Shown piece after piece: positions 18,060 to 26,974 of a stretch of DNA of 64,000 nucleotides. Position numbers and translations under genes: made by a program. The first letter of the stretch is position 1; each line of letters begins with the position of its first letter. Source of the DNA: Geodermatophilus sp. DSM 44513 (GTDB taxonomy: Bacteria; Actinomycetota; Actinomycetes; Mycobacteriales; Geodermatophilaceae); assembly GCF_032460525.1 (NCBI RefSeq), contig NZ_CP135963.1, positions 3,410,001 to 3,474,000 of the forward strand, given 5' to 3'. The notes beneath the pieces were generated by a model. The model made no database searches. It was given only the letters and a program-made list of their open reading frames with translations, and was not told the origin of the DNA.

Positions 18060-18902
18060 GTGCGCCGTGCCCCGTTCCTGGCCCTCCTCCTGCTGCTGGC
18101 CGGCTGCGCCGGGGACGGCGGGGCCGCCGCCCGGCCGGTGCCGGTCGCCGACGGCCCGGGGCGGCTGGTGCTGGCCGTCGAGCACGTCGGCGGGTTCACC
18201 ACCCCGGAGGCCCTGGCCGCCCGCCTGCCGCTGGTCGCCGTCTACGCCGACGGCCGGGTGGTGGCGCCGGGTGCGCAGATCGAGGTCTACCCGCCGCCGG
18301 CCCTCCCCTCCCTGCAGCAGTGGCAGCTGGACGCCGACGGCCTGCAGGCGGCGGTCGACCGTGCGGTGGCGGCCGGGGTGACCGCCGACGACGACCTGGG
18401 CTCCCCGCCGCTGGCCGACGTCCCGGCGACGCGGTTCACCCTGGTCACCGACCAGGGGACGTCGGTCCGCGAGGTGGCCGCACTGGTCGAGCTGCCCAAG
18501 GACGCCGGGCTCACCGCCGAGCAGCGCGCGGCGCGCGGGGAGCTGCTCGACCTGCTGGGCGTGCTGGGCGCCCCGGAGACCCTGGGGGCCACCGGCCCGG
18601 GACCGTACCCGGCCGGGTCGGTGGCCGCCGTGGTCGCGCCGTGGACCCCGCCGGCCGAGCCGGAGCTCGTCCAGCCCGACCTGCCGTGGCCCGGCCCCGC
18701 GCTGCCCGGCGAGCCGCTGCCGGGCGGGCTGGGCCTGTCCTGCGTCACCGCCCGCGGCGCGGAGGCCGAGGCGGTGCTGGCCGCCGCCGCGGGCGCCACG
18801 ACGCTGACGCCGTGGGTGGCCGGCGACGGCGGCCGGTGGACCCTGACCCTGCGGCCCCTGCTGCCCCACGAGACCGGCTGCGCCGACCTGGGCGGGGACT
18901 GA
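18060..18902 (+). CDS. Lipoprotein of unknown function
   Basis: A 280-residue secreted lipoprotein: basic start, hydrophobic core LALLLLLAG and lipobox ending at Cys16 (LLAGC). The mature part is alternating hydrophobic and Pro/Gly-rich sequence with a repeated [19 protein letters not shown] strand and no recognised catalytic motif. Two cysteines (LSCV and TGCADLG) near the C-terminus could form a disulphide. GTG start; ribosome site weak. Divergent from nucS and convergent with the symporter gene, so it is probably monocistronic. Confidence 0.75.
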   Translation: MRRAPFLALLLLLAGCAGDGGAAARPVPVADGPGRLVLAVEHVGGFTTPEALAARLPLVAVYADGRVVAPGAQIEVYPPPALPSLQQWQLDADGLQAAVDRAVAAGVTADDDLGSPPLADVPATRFTLVTDQGTSVREVAALVELPKDAGLTAEQRAARGELLDLLGVLGAPETLGATGPGPYPAGSVAAVVAPWTPPAEPELVQPDLPWPGPALPGEPLPGGLGLSCVTARGAEAEAVLAAAAGATTLTPWVAGDGGRWTLTLRPLLPHETGCADLGGD

Positions 18903-18915
18903 GGCGCCGCGGGGC

Positions 18916-20247
18916 CTACACCTGGACGGGCCGGCGCAGGTCCTCGTCGACCTCGAGCCGGGCCACCGGGTCGGCCGGGGAGGTCGAGCGGAAGCGGTCG
19001 AGGTCCAGGATGCCCTCGCGCTTGGCGACGATGGTCGGCACCAGCGCCTGGCCGGCGACGTTCACCGCGGTGCGGCCCATGTCCAGGATCGGGTCGATCG
19101 CCAGCAGCAGGCCGACGCCGGCCAGCGGCAGGCCCAGCGTGGAGAGGGTCAGCGTCAGCATGACCACCGCACCGGTCACCCCGGCGGTGGCCGCGGACCC
19201 GACGACGGAGACCAGCGCGACGAGCAGGTAGTCGGTGAGCGACAGGTCCACGCCGAAGAACTGCGCGACGAAGATCGCCGCCAGCGCCGGGTAGATCGCC
19301 GCGCAGCCGTCCATCTTCGTGGTGGCGCCCAGCGGGACGGCGAAGGACGCGTAGGACCGCGGGACCCCGAGCTGCTCGGTCACCCGCTCGGTCACCGGCA
19401 GCGTGCCGATGGAGGAGCGGGACACGAAGGCCAGCTGGATGGCCGGCCAGGCACCGGCGAACCAGCGCAGCGGCGAGAGGCCGTGCAGTCGCAGCAGCAC
19501 CGGGTAGACGACGAACAGCACGAGGACCAGGCCGGCGTACACGGACCCGGCGAAGACGCCGAGCGAGCCGAGGGACCCCCAGCCGTAGCTGGCCACCGCG
19601 TTGCCGATCAGGCCGACGGTGCCGAGGGGGGCCAGCAGGATCACCCACCACAGCAGCTTCTGCACCACGGCCAGCGCGGAGCGGACCAGCGCCAGGAACG
19701 GCTCGGCCGGCTCGCCCACCTTGAGGGCCGCGACACCGACGGCGACCGAGAGCACGATCAGCTGCAGCACGTTGAACGACAGGCTGCCGTCGGCGCCGGT
19801 CTGCAGGCCGAGCACGTTGTCCGGCACCAGGCCGGTGAGGAAGTCCCACCACCCGCCGGTGGTCGCGAGCACCTCCTGGGCGGCGGCGTCGACGGAGCTG
19901 TTGCGGCCGGGCTCGGTGAGCAGCCCGAGGCCGATGCCCAGGGAGACGGCGATCAGCGCGGTGATCGCGAACCACAGCAGCGTCTGCCCGGCCAGCCGGG
20001 CGGCGTTGGACACCTGCCGGAGGTTGGCGATGCTGACGATCACCGCGGTGACCACCAGCGGGGGGACGAGCACCCGCAGCAGCGTGACGAAGGTGCTGCC
20101 GACGGTCTGCAGGGTGCTGGTCAGCCAGTTCGGCGTCCCGTCGGCGACGGGACCGAGGTCCCGGGCGAGGAGGCCGAGGGCGACGCCCAGCACGAGGGCG
20201 AGGAGGACCTGCGCCGCGAACGGGACACGGCGGAGACGAGCGAGCAC
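18916..20247 (-). CDS. Dicarboxylate/amino acid:cation symporter (DAACS family)
   Basis: A 443-residue inner-membrane transporter of the GltP/DctA fold, taking up C4-dicarboxylates or acidic amino acids with protons or sodium. Eight membrane helices and two re-entrant loops are inferred from hydrophobicity. Family markers are the serine-rich first hairpin FVSRSSIGTLPV, the GATTKMDG stretch (family N-M-D-G-T region) and the substrate site DPILDMGRTAVNVAGQ. The Lys at the TTKMDG site is a DAACS subgroup feature; ligand choice cannot be fixed from it. A 254-bp gap upstream holds its promoter region and a hairpin element. Confidence 0.92.
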   Translation of the reverse strand: MLARLRRVPFAAQVLLALVLGVALGLLARDLGPVADGTPNWLTSTLQTVGSTFVTLLRVLVPPLVVTAVIVSIANLRQVSNAARLAGQTLLWFAITALIAVSLGIGLGLLTEPGRNSSVDAAAQEVLATTGGWWDFLTGLVPDNVLGLQTGADGSLSFNVLQLIVLSVAVGVAALKVGEPAEPFLALVRSALAVVQKLLWWVILLAPLGTVGLIGNAVASYGWGSLGSLGVFAGSVYAGLVLVLFVVYPVLLRLHGLSPLRWFAGAWPAIQLAFVSRSSIGTLPVTERVTEQLGVPRSYASFAVPLGATTKMDGCAAIYPALAAIFVAQFFGVDLSLTDYLLVALVSVVGSAATAGVTGAVVMLTLTLSTLGLPLAGVGLLLAIDPILDMGRTAVNVAGQALVPTIVAKREGILDLDRFRSTSPADPVARLEVDEDLRRPVQV

Positions 20248-20432
20248 GGAGGACTTCTCCTGGAGACGGAGGGTGGGGACGGCGTAGCGCGCGGGCGCTC
20301 AGGAGTCGGCCGTCATCCGTCCGAAGTCCAGCGCACGCCGCCGGGTGAGGTCCCACCTGTCGCGCACGTCAGGCCACAAGGCGCTCCCCGCGCCGTCCCA
20401 TCCCCCTGTGCGCAGTCTCACCCCCAGGCGAG

Positions 20433-20501
20433 GTGCTGGAACTGGCCCCCTGCAGGGGCCCGCCGCGAGCTCGCGAGCGGCGGGGGGCAGGGGGTCCTTC
20501 T
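20433..20501 (+). repeat. Covarying intergenic hairpin element, copy 2
   Basis: Outer arms GGCCCCCTGC (20444-20453) and GCAGGGGGTCC (20487-20497) flank an inner stem CCCGCCGC / GCGGCGGG. The right end abuts the crotonase-gene stop, so on that mRNA the hairpin follows the stop immediately. The rest of 20248-20432 shows nothing beyond a presumed symporter promoter. Confidence 0.75.
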
Positions 20502-21275
20502 TCAGTCCGACCAGACGGGGCGGCGCTTCTCCAGGAACGCCGACATGCCCTCGACCGCCCCGGGCAGCTGGCTGGCGGCGGCCATGACCTCGACCGCGGT
20601 GGTGTAGGCGTCCCGCTCGGGCCGGCCGAGCTGGGCGTGCATCGTCTGCTTGCCCCACGCCTTGCTGGCCCGCGAGCCGCGGGTGGCCCGGTCCACGAGT
20701 TCGGCGACGGCGTCGTCCAGCGCGTCGTCGGGCACCACCCGGTTGACCAGGCCCCAGTCCAGCGCGGTGGCGGCGTCGATGACGTCGCCGGTGAGCGCCA
20801 GCTCCATGGCCCGCTTGCGGCCGATGTCGCGGGCGATGGCCACCATCGGGGTGTGGCAGAACCAGCCGCCCTTGCCGCCCGGGGCGGCGAAGGCGGCCGA
20901 CTCGGCGGCCACGGCCAGGTCGCAGGAGGCGACCAGCTGGCAGCCGGCGGCGGTGGCCAGGGCGTGCACGCGGGCCACCACCACCTGCGGGACGTCGTGC
21001 AGCGTCTGCATCAGCTCGGTGCACAGCTGCAGCAGGTCGCGCACCTCGGTGACCGGCCGGCCGGCCACGTCGGCGAAGTCGTGCCCGGCGCTGAACACCG
21101 GCCCCTCCGCGGCGATCACCAGCCCGGCGGCGTCGCTGTCGCCCACCGTCCGCACCGCGGCCAGCAGCTGCTGCAGGTGGTCGCGGGACAGCGCGTTGCG
21201 CCGGGCGGGCCGGCACATCGTGAGGGTGACGACGTCGCCGTCCCGCTCGACCCGGGGCTCACCTGCTGCGCTCAT
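20502..21275 (-). CDS. Enoyl-CoA hydratase/isomerase-fold protein (ECHDC3-like)
   Basis: A 257-residue crotonase-fold protein. The CoA-oxyanion segments are clear: VFSAGHDFADV and ATAAGCQLVASCDLAVA. Where crotonase has its two catalytic glutamates, the sequence reads AAPGGKGGWFCHTP, similar to the ECHDC3 subgroup and without an obvious acidic pair. It may therefore be a hydratase of altered chemistry rather than the crotonyl-CoA-forming enzyme of the nearby pathway. ATG 21273-21275. It ends at a hairpin element. Confidence 0.8.
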   Translation of the reverse strand: MSAAGEPRVERDGDVVTLTMCRPARRNALSRDHLQQLLAAVRTVGDSDAAGLVIAAEGPVFSAGHDFADVAGRPVTEVRDLLQLCTELMQTLHDVPQVVVARVHALATAAGCQLVASCDLAVAAESAAFAAPGGKGGWFCHTPMVAIARDIGRKRAMELALTGDVIDAATALDWGLVNRVVPDDALDDAVAELVDRATRGSRASKAWGKQTMHAQLGRPERDAYTTAVEVMAAASQLPGAVEGMSAFLEKRRPVWSD

Positions 21276-21354
21276 GGGGCGACCACACCACGGAGGGGCG
21301 GGTGGGGGCAACGGAGCAGGCCGCCTCGGGGCAACGGGCTGGGACGCTCGGGGC

Positions 21355-22083
21355 GTGGAACCCGAGCTGGTGACCGACACCGCCCCCCGCCCGGCCGGGC
21401 GCACCGTGTTCACCCAGGGCTGGCGCGACGTCACCTTCCTGCACTGGGCGGTGGACCCGGCCCTGGTCGCCCCGCTGCTGCCGGCCGGCACCCGGCCCGA
21501 CGTGCTGGACGGCGCCACCCACGTCGGGCTGATCCCGTTCCGGATGCGCCGGATCGGGCTGCTCGGCGCCCCGGGCGTGCCGTGGGCGGGCTCGTTCGCG
21601 GAGACCAACGTCCGGCTGTACTCCGCCGACGGGCAGGGCCGCCGGGGCGTGGTGTTCCGGTCGCTGGACGCCGACCGGCTGCTGCCGGTGCTCGCCGCCC
21701 GCTGGGGAGCCGGGCTGCCGTACTGCTGGGCGCGGATGCGGGTGCACCGCGACGGCGACGTGGTCACCTACACCTCGCGCCGCCGCTGGCCCGGGCCGCG
21801 CGGTGCCGGCGGGCGGGTCGCCGTCCGGGTGGGCGCGCGGCTGGCCGACCCCGGCCCGCTGGCCGGCTTCCTCACCGGCCGCTGGGGGCTGCACCAGACC
21901 GCCGGCGGCCGGCTGGCCTACTGGCCCAACGAGCACCCGGCCTGGCCGCTGCACGCCGCCGAGCTGCTCGGCTGCGCGGACGACCTGCGGGCCGCCGCCG
22001 GGTTCCCCTCGGTGGGCGGTCCGCCGGACAGCGTGCTGTTCTCCCCCGGTGTCGACGTCCGCTTCGGCCCCCGGCTGCGCTGA
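21355..22083 (+). CDS. DUF2071 (YqjF-like) protein
   Basis: A 242-residue protein of the DUF2071 family, recognised from the opening WRDVTFLHWAVDPALVAPLLPAGTRPDV and the middle ETNVRLYSADGQGRRGVVFRSLDADR. It lacks membrane segments and catalytic motifs that I can name; the fold is related to acetoacetate-decarboxylase-like barrels. GTG start at 21355, chosen since it is the first start after the divergent crotonase gene. Followed after 21 bp by an oxidoreductase gene in the same direction. Function unknown. Confidence 0.78.
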   Translation: MEPELVTDTAPRPAGRTVFTQGWRDVTFLHWAVDPALVAPLLPAGTRPDVLDGATHVGLIPFRMRRIGLLGAPGVPWAGSFAETNVRLYSADGQGRRGVVFRSLDADRLLPVLAARWGAGLPYCWARMRVHRDGDVVTYTSRRRWPGPRGAGGRVAVRVGARLADPGPLAGFLTGRWGLHQTAGGRLAYWPNEHPAWPLHAAELLGCADDLRAAAGFPSVGGPPDSVLFSPGVDVRFGPRLR

Positions 22084-22104
22084 CCGGCAGGGCATGATCG
22101 CGGG

Positions 22105-23130
22105 ATGGACCCCGTGCGCTTCGGCCTGGTCGGCTACGGCTTCGGCGGGCGCTGGTTCCACGCGCCGCTGCTGGCCGCCGCACCGGAGGTCGACCTGCTC
22201 GGCGTGGTGACCACCTCGGCCGAGCGCCGCGCGCAGGTCGCCGCCGAGCACCCGGGGCTGCCCACCGTCGCCTCCCTGGAGGAGCTGGCCGCCGCCGGCG
22301 CGGAGGCGGTGGCGATCTCCACCCCGGCGGACACGCACAGCGCGCTGACCGACCGGGCGCTGGAGCTGGGCCTGGCCGTGGTCTGCGACAAGCCGTTCGC
22401 CCTCGACGCGGCGGCCGCGCGGCGGTCGGTGGCCCTCGCCGCCGAGCGCGGCCTGCCGCTGGCGCCGTACCAGAACCGGCGCTGGGACTCCGACTTCCGC
22501 ACCGTGCGGGCGCTGGTCGACGCCGGCCGGCTGGGCACCGTCACCCGGTTCGAGTCGCGCTTCGAGCGGTTTGCGCCCGAGCCCGGCCCGCCGGCCGCGG
22601 GCGGCGGCACCCTGCTGGACTTCGGCAGCCACCTGGTCGACCAGGCGCTGGTGCTGCTCGGCCCGGTGGACACCGTCTACGCCGAGTGGCGGCTGGGCGC
22701 CTCGGGTCTGGACGACGACGTCTTCGTCGCGCTCACCCACGCCGGCGGGGCCCGCGCGCACCTGTGGGGCAGCTGGAGCCAGGGCGCGCCCGGGGACCGC
22801 TTCCGGGTGGCCGGCACCGAGGGCGCCTACGTGGTGGGCGGGCCGATGGACGGGCAGGAGGACGCGCTGCTGGCCGGGCACACCCCGGCCACGCTGGGCG
22901 GGCGCTGGGGCGCGGAGCCGGAGGGTCGCTGGGGCCGGCTGCGCCGCGGCGACGAGGGCGTCGTGGTGCCGACCGAGCGCGGCCGCTGGGACACCTTCCA
23001 CCCCGCCTTCGCCGCCGCCGTCCGCGGGCGGGGGCCGGTGCCGGTCGACCCGCGGGACGCCGTGGCCACCGCCACGGTGCTCGACGCCGCCCGCCGCAGC
23101 GCCACCGGGGGCGGGGTCATCCGGCTGTAG
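22105..23130 (+). CDS. Gfo/Idh/MocA-family oxidoreductase
   Basis: A 341-residue NAD(P)-dependent dehydrogenase. The Rossmann start is GLVGYGFGGRWFHAPLL, then the family signature VVCDKPFALD with the catalytic Lys in the EKP-like site (about residue 96), and a C-terminal alpha/beta domain with GGGTLLDFGSHLVDQAL. Substrates are usually sugars or polyols; none can be assigned here. The last 14 bp overlap the convergent ethylmalonyl-CoA mutase gene. It may form a two-gene unit with DUF2071. Confidence 0.88.
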   Translation: MDPVRFGLVGYGFGGRWFHAPLLAAAPEVDLLGVVTTSAERRAQVAAEHPGLPTVASLEELAAAGAEAVAISTPADTHSALTDRALELGLAVVCDKPFALDAAAARRSVALAAERGLPLAPYQNRRWDSDFRTVRALVDAGRLGTVTRFESRFERFAPEPGPPAAGGGTLLDFGSHLVDQALVLLGPVDTVYAEWRLGASGLDDDVFVALTHAGGARAHLWGSWSQGAPGDRFRVAGTEGAYVVGGPMDGQEDALLAGHTPATLGGRWGAEPEGRWGRLRRGDEGVVVPTERGRWDTFHPAFAAAVRGRGPVPVDPRDAVATATVLDAARRSATGGGVIRL

Positions 23131-25144
23131 CGGCGACCTCCACCTGCTGGTCCAGGCCGTTCGCCTGGCGGACCACGTCGACGATCTGGCCCATGATGCC
23201 GGTCAACCCGACGTCCTTGGGGGTGAACACCCGGGCCACGCCCTGCTCGCGCAGCCGGCGGGCGTCGCCGTCGGGCACGATCCCGCCGACCACCACCGGG
23301 ACGTCGTCCAGGCCGGCCTCGCGCAGCCCGCGCAGCACCGCCGGCACCACCTGCAGGTGCGAGCCGGACAGCACCGACAGGCCGACGACGTGCACGTCCT
23401 CCTCGACGGCGGCCCGGACGATCTGCGCGGGGGTCAGCCGGATGCCCTGGTAGACGACCTCGAAGCCGGCGTCCCTGGCGCGGACGGCGATCTGCTCGGC
23501 GCCGTTGGAGTGCCCGTCCAGGCCGGGCTTGCCGACCAGCAGCCGCAGCCGCCCGCCGAGCTCAGCGCCCGTGGCCCGCACCCGCTCCCGCACCTCGGCC
23601 AGCGCGGCGTCGGCCACCGGACCCACGGCGGCCGCGGCGACCCCCGTGGGCGCCCGGTACTCGCCGAACACCTCGCGCAGCACGCCGGCCCACTCCCCCG
23701 TCGTCACCCCGGCGCGGACGCACTCCAGGGTGGCGGCCATGAGGTTCTCGTCAGTGCCGGCGGCGGCGCGCAGCCGGTCCAGCGCCCGGCGCACCGGCTC
23801 GGGCTCGCGGCGGGCGCGCCACTCCTGCACCGAGGCGCACGCGGCGGCCTCGACCGCGGGGTCGACCACCTGGATGGCGGTGTCGAGGTCGGCCAGCAGC
23901 GGGTTCGGCTCGGTGGACTCGAACCGGTTCACGCCGACGACGACGTCCTCGCCGCTCTCGATCCGGCGGCGGCGCTGCGCCAGCGAGGCCACCAGCCGGC
24001 CCTTCATGTAGCCGGACTCCACCGCAGCGACCGCCCCGCCGAGCTCCTCGACCCGGGCCATCTCCTCCCGTGCGCCCTCGACCAGCTCGGCGACCTTGGC
24101 CTCCACGACCACCGAACCGGTGAACAGGTCGTCGTACTCCAGCAGGTCGGTCTCGTGGGCCAGCACCTGCTGCAGCCGCAGCGACCACTGCTGGTCCCAC
24201 GGGCGGGGCAGGCCGAGCGCCTCGTTCCACGCCGGCAGCTGGACGGCGCGGGCGCGGGCGTCCCGGGAGAGGGTGACGGCGAGCATCTCCAGCACGATCC
24301 GCTGCACGTTGTTCTCCGGCTGCGCCTCGGTCAGGCCGAGCGAGTTGACCTGCACGCCGTAGCGGAACCGGCGGTTCCGGGGGTCCTCGATGCCGTAGCG
24401 GTCGCGCGTCAGCTCGTCCCACAGCCGGGTGAAGGCGCGCATCTTGCACAGCTCCTCGACGAAGCGGACGCCGGCGTTGACGAAGAAGGACATCCGCGCG
24501 ACGACGTCCCCGAAGCGGTCGGGCGGCACCTGGCCGGAGTCGCGCACCGCGTCCAGGACGGCGACCGCGGTGCTCATCGCGTAGGCGATCTCCTGCACCG
24601 GCGTCGCCCCGGCCTCCTGCAGGTGGTAGCTGCAGATGTTGATCGGGTTCCACCGCGGCATCGCCGTCACCGTGTAGGCGACCGTGTCGGTGACCAGCCG
24701 CATGCTCGGCCCCGGCGGGAACACGTGGGTGCCCCGCGACAGGTACTCCTTGATGATGTCGTTCTGCGTCGTCCCGGCCAGCCGGGCGACGTCGTGCCCG
24801 TTCTCCTCGGCGACCACCTGGTAGAGACCGAGCAGCCACATGGCGGTGGCGTTGATCGTCATCGACGTGTTCATTTCGTCGAGCGGGATGCCGTCGAACA
24901 GCGCCCGCACGTCGCCGAGGTGGGCGACCGGCACGCCGACCTTGCCGACCTCGCCGACGGACAGCTCGGAGTCGGGGTCGTAGCCGGTCTGGGTCGGCAG
25001 GTCGAAGGCCACCGACAGGCCGGTCTGCCCCTTGGCGAGGTTGCGCCGGTACAGCGCGTTGGACTCGGCCGGTGAGGAGTGACCGGCGTAGGTGCGCATG
25101 ACCCAGGGGCGGTCGCGCTCACCCGGCGTCGACGGGAACGGCAT
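23117..25144 (-). CDS. ecm: Ethylmalonyl-CoA mutase (MeaA type)
   Basis: A 675-residue adenosylcobalamin enzyme converting ethylmalonyl-CoA to methylsuccinyl-CoA. The N-terminal TIM-barrel starts WVMRTYAGHSSPAESNALYRR and has LSVAFDLPTQTGYDPD and the substrate region NDIIKEYLSRGTHVFPP. The C-terminal B12 domain has the base-off signature D-x-H-x-x-G (GLDGHSNGAEQ), then SVLSGSH and GGIVPDGD. The single-chain form with MeaA-like sequence, plus ccr nearby, favours ethylmalonyl- over methylmalonyl-CoA mutase. The enzyme depends on MeaB and on the adenosyltransferase encoded at 26975. Confidence 0.9.
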   Translation of the reverse strand: MPFPSTPGERDRPWVMRTYAGHSSPAESNALYRRNLAKGQTGLSVAFDLPTQTGYDPDSELSVGEVGKVGVPVAHLGDVRALFDGIPLDEMNTSMTINATAMWLLGLYQVVAEENGHDVARLAGTTQNDIIKEYLSRGTHVFPPGPSMRLVTDTVAYTVTAMPRWNPINICSYHLQEAGATPVQEIAYAMSTAVAVLDAVRDSGQVPPDRFGDVVARMSFFVNAGVRFVEELCKMRAFTRLWDELTRDRYGIEDPRNRRFRYGVQVNSLGLTEAQPENNVQRIVLEMLAVTLSRDARARAVQLPAWNEALGLPRPWDQQWSLRLQQVLAHETDLLEYDDLFTGSVVVEAKVAELVEGAREEMARVEELGGAVAAVESGYMKGRLVASLAQRRRRIESGEDVVVGVNRFESTEPNPLLADLDTAIQVVDPAVEAAACASVQEWRARREPEPVRRALDRLRAAAGTDENLMAATLECVRAGVTTGEWAGVLREVFGEYRAPTGVAAAAVGPVADAALAEVRERVRATGAELGGRLRLLVGKPGLDGHSNGAEQIAVRARDAGFEVVYQGIRLTPAQIVRAAVEEDVHVVGLSVLSGSHLQVVPAVLRGLREAGLDDVPVVVGGIVPDGDARRLREQGVARVFTPKDVGLTGIMGQIVDVVRQANGLDQQVEVAATAG

Positions 25145-25163
25145 GGCCGCGGAGTGTAGGTGT

Positions 25164-25172
25164 TGTTACCGG
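25164..25172 (-). promoter_or_regulatory. CCGGTAACA motif upstream of ecm (shared with ccr)
   Basis: On the minus strand the nonamer CCGGTAACA lies 20 bp upstream of the ecm ATG, in the 78-bp divergent gap. The identical nonamer overlaps the presumed ccr -10 at 9751-9759. It may be a shared operator or chance. Confidence 0.35.
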
Positions 25173-25222
25173 CCAGTAGTGAGTGCGTCGCCGGCACGCG
25201 CGCCGGTGGCACACTCGGGAGC

Positions 25223-25555
25223 ATGTACGCGGGCAGCGACTGGGCGCCGCTCAGCTTCGTGATCATCGGCGCAGTGCTGCTGCTCATCGGGCTGTTCATG
25301 CGGTGGGCCTTCTCCGGTCCGGGCGGACCCGTGAAGCGGGTGAAGGCCACCCCGCCCTCGCCGGAGGACGGCTTGCTCGTGCCCGTCGTGACGCTCACGC
25401 GGCGGGAGTCGGCCCTCGCGCTGCGGGCCGTGCTCTCCGACGCCGGCATCCGCTCGACCATCCGGACCCCACGGGCGAACCGTGCCGAGGTGCTCGTCTT
25501 CCCTCAGGACGCCGCGCGCGCCCGGGCGCTGATCGCGTCGTTCCCTGCGGCCTAG
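25223..25555 (+). CDS. Small membrane-anchored DUF2007-like protein
   Basis: A 110-residue protein: one membrane helix at about 11-32 ([19 protein letters not shown]), a linker, then a small alpha/beta domain. In that domain [19 protein letters not shown] and [17 protein letters not shown] resemble the ferredoxin-like DUF2007 fold thought to sense or bind small ligands. ATG 25223 preferred to an earlier start because it begins immediately before the helix. The stop overlaps the murA stop at CTAG. Function unknown. Confidence 0.7.
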   Translation: MYAGSDWAPLSFVIIGAVLLLIGLFMRWAFSGPGGPVKRVKATPPSPEDGLLVPVVTLTRRESALALRAVLSDAGIRSTIRTPRANRAEVLVFPQDAARARALIASFPAA

Positions 25556-26826
25556 GGCCGCTGCACCCGCTCGATCTGCGCACCCAGGCCGCGCAGCTGG
25601 GTGACGAAGTCGGGGTAACCGCGGTCGACGTGGTGCACGTCCTGCACCTCGGTGACGCCGTCGGAGACCAGACCGGCGAGCACCAGGCCGGCGCCCGCGC
25701 GGATGTCGGTGGCCAGCACCGGCGCGCTGGAGAGCCGTTCCCGGCCGCGGACGACGGCGTGGTGACCGTCGATGCGCACCGAGGCGCCGAGCCGGACGAG
25801 TTCGTTGGCGAACATGAAGCGGCCCTCGAACACGTTCTCGGTGATCAGCGCGGTGCCGCTGGAGACCGCCGCCAGCGCGACCGCCATGGGCTGCAGATCG
25901 GTCGGGAAGCCCGGGTAGGGCAGCGTGACGACGTCCACGCAGCGCGGGCGGCCCTCCATCGCCACCCGCAGCCCGTCGGGCAGCGGCTCGACGTGCGCGC
26001 CGGCGTCGGTGAGCTTGGCCAGTGCGACGGTGAGGTGGTCGGCGACCGCGCGCTCGATGACGACGTCCCCGCGGGTCATCACCGCGCCGATCGCCCAGGT
26101 GCCGGCGACGATCCGGTCGGGCACCGTCGTGTAGGTGACGGGCTTGAGCGACGAGACCCCGTCGACGGTGATCGTCGACGTGCCGGCGCCCTCGATCTGC
26201 GCGCCCATCGCGGTGAGCATCGTGCAGATGTCGGTGATCTCCGGCTCGCGGGCGGCGTTGTCGATGACCGTCGTGCCCTCGGCGAGGACGGCGGCCATGA
26301 CCAGGTTCTCCGTGGCCCCGACCGAGGGGAAGTCCAGCCAGATGCTCGTGCCCGTCAGCTTGGGCGCGGAGGCGACCAGGAAGCCGTGCTCGCTGTGGAT
26401 GGTCGCGCCCAGCCGCTCCAGGCCGGAGATGTGCATGTCCAGCCCGCGGGACCCGATCGCGTCACCGCCGGGCAGGGCCACCCGGGCCGAACCGCAGCGG
26501 GCGACCAGGGGCCCCAGCACGCTGATCGATGCGCGCATCCGGCGGACGAGGTCGTAGTCGGTCTCCGTGGACGGCTGGTCGGGGACGTCGACGACCAGCC
26601 GTCCCCCGCCGCCCTGCGGGTGCCGCTCGTAGCTGACCTCGCAGCCCAGCCGCCGCAGCACCTCGCTCATGATGGCCACGTCGAGGATGTCGGGGACCTC
26701 GTCGACGGTGGTCCGCCCGGCGGCCAGCAGCGCGGCGGCCATGAGCTTGAGGGCGCTGTTCTTGGCGCCGGTGACCCGCACCCGCCCGGTCAGGGCCGTG
26801 CCGCCGGTGACCTCGAAGCACTCCAC
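25552..26826 (-). CDS. murA: UDP-N-acetylglucosamine 1-carboxyvinyltransferase
   Basis: A 424-residue enzyme that transfers enolpyruvate from PEP to UDP-GlcNAc, first committed step of peptidoglycan synthesis. Signatures: the start [20 protein letters not shown] with the PEP-binding Lys/Asn, the loop [15 protein letters not shown] and the segment [11 protein letters not shown]. The loop position normally held by the fosfomycin-target cysteine is Asp122, as in mycobacterial MurA, which predicts intrinsic fosfomycin resistance. The start at 26826 lies opposite the adenosyltransferase gene across a 148-bp gap that contains a hairpin element. Confidence 0.95.
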   Translation of the reverse strand: MECFEVTGGTALTGRVRVTGAKNSALKLMAAALLAAGRTTVDEVPDILDVAIMSEVLRRLGCEVSYERHPQGGGGRLVVDVPDQPSTETDYDLVRRMRASISVLGPLVARCGSARVALPGGDAIGSRGLDMHISGLERLGATIHSEHGFLVASAPKLTGTSIWLDFPSVGATENLVMAAVLAEGTTVIDNAAREPEITDICTMLTAMGAQIEGAGTSTITVDGVSSLKPVTYTTVPDRIVAGTWAIGAVMTRGDVVIERAVADHLTVALAKLTDAGAHVEPLPDGLRVAMEGRPRCVDVVTLPYPGFPTDLQPMAVALAAVSSGTALITENVFEGRFMFANELVRLGASVRIDGHHAVVRGRERLSSAPVLATDIRAGAGLVLAGLVSDGVTEVQDVHHVDRGYPDFVTQLRGLGAQIERVQRP

Positions 26827-26871
26827 CGGCCCACCCTACGGGGGCCCGCTGCCCGCTCCCGCCCGCACGCC

Positions 26872-26962
26872 TGCACGGCCTCCCGGCAGGGTCCCGCCGC
26901 GAGCTTGCGAGGGACGGGGGGGCCGGGAGGTCCTTCCTGGGGGGCAGGAGGGTCCTTCTTCT
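26872..26962 (+). repeat. Covarying intergenic hairpin element, copy 3 (compound)
   Basis: Arms GGCCTCCCGGC (26877-26887) and GCCGGGAGGTCC (26922-26933) surround the core CCCGCCGCGAGC. A second right arm (GGCAGGAGGGTCCTTC, about 26943-26958) follows, suggesting nested copies. Unlike the others, it lies between two divergent gene starts. Confidence 0.65.
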
Positions 26963-26974
26963 ACGCTCGGTCAC

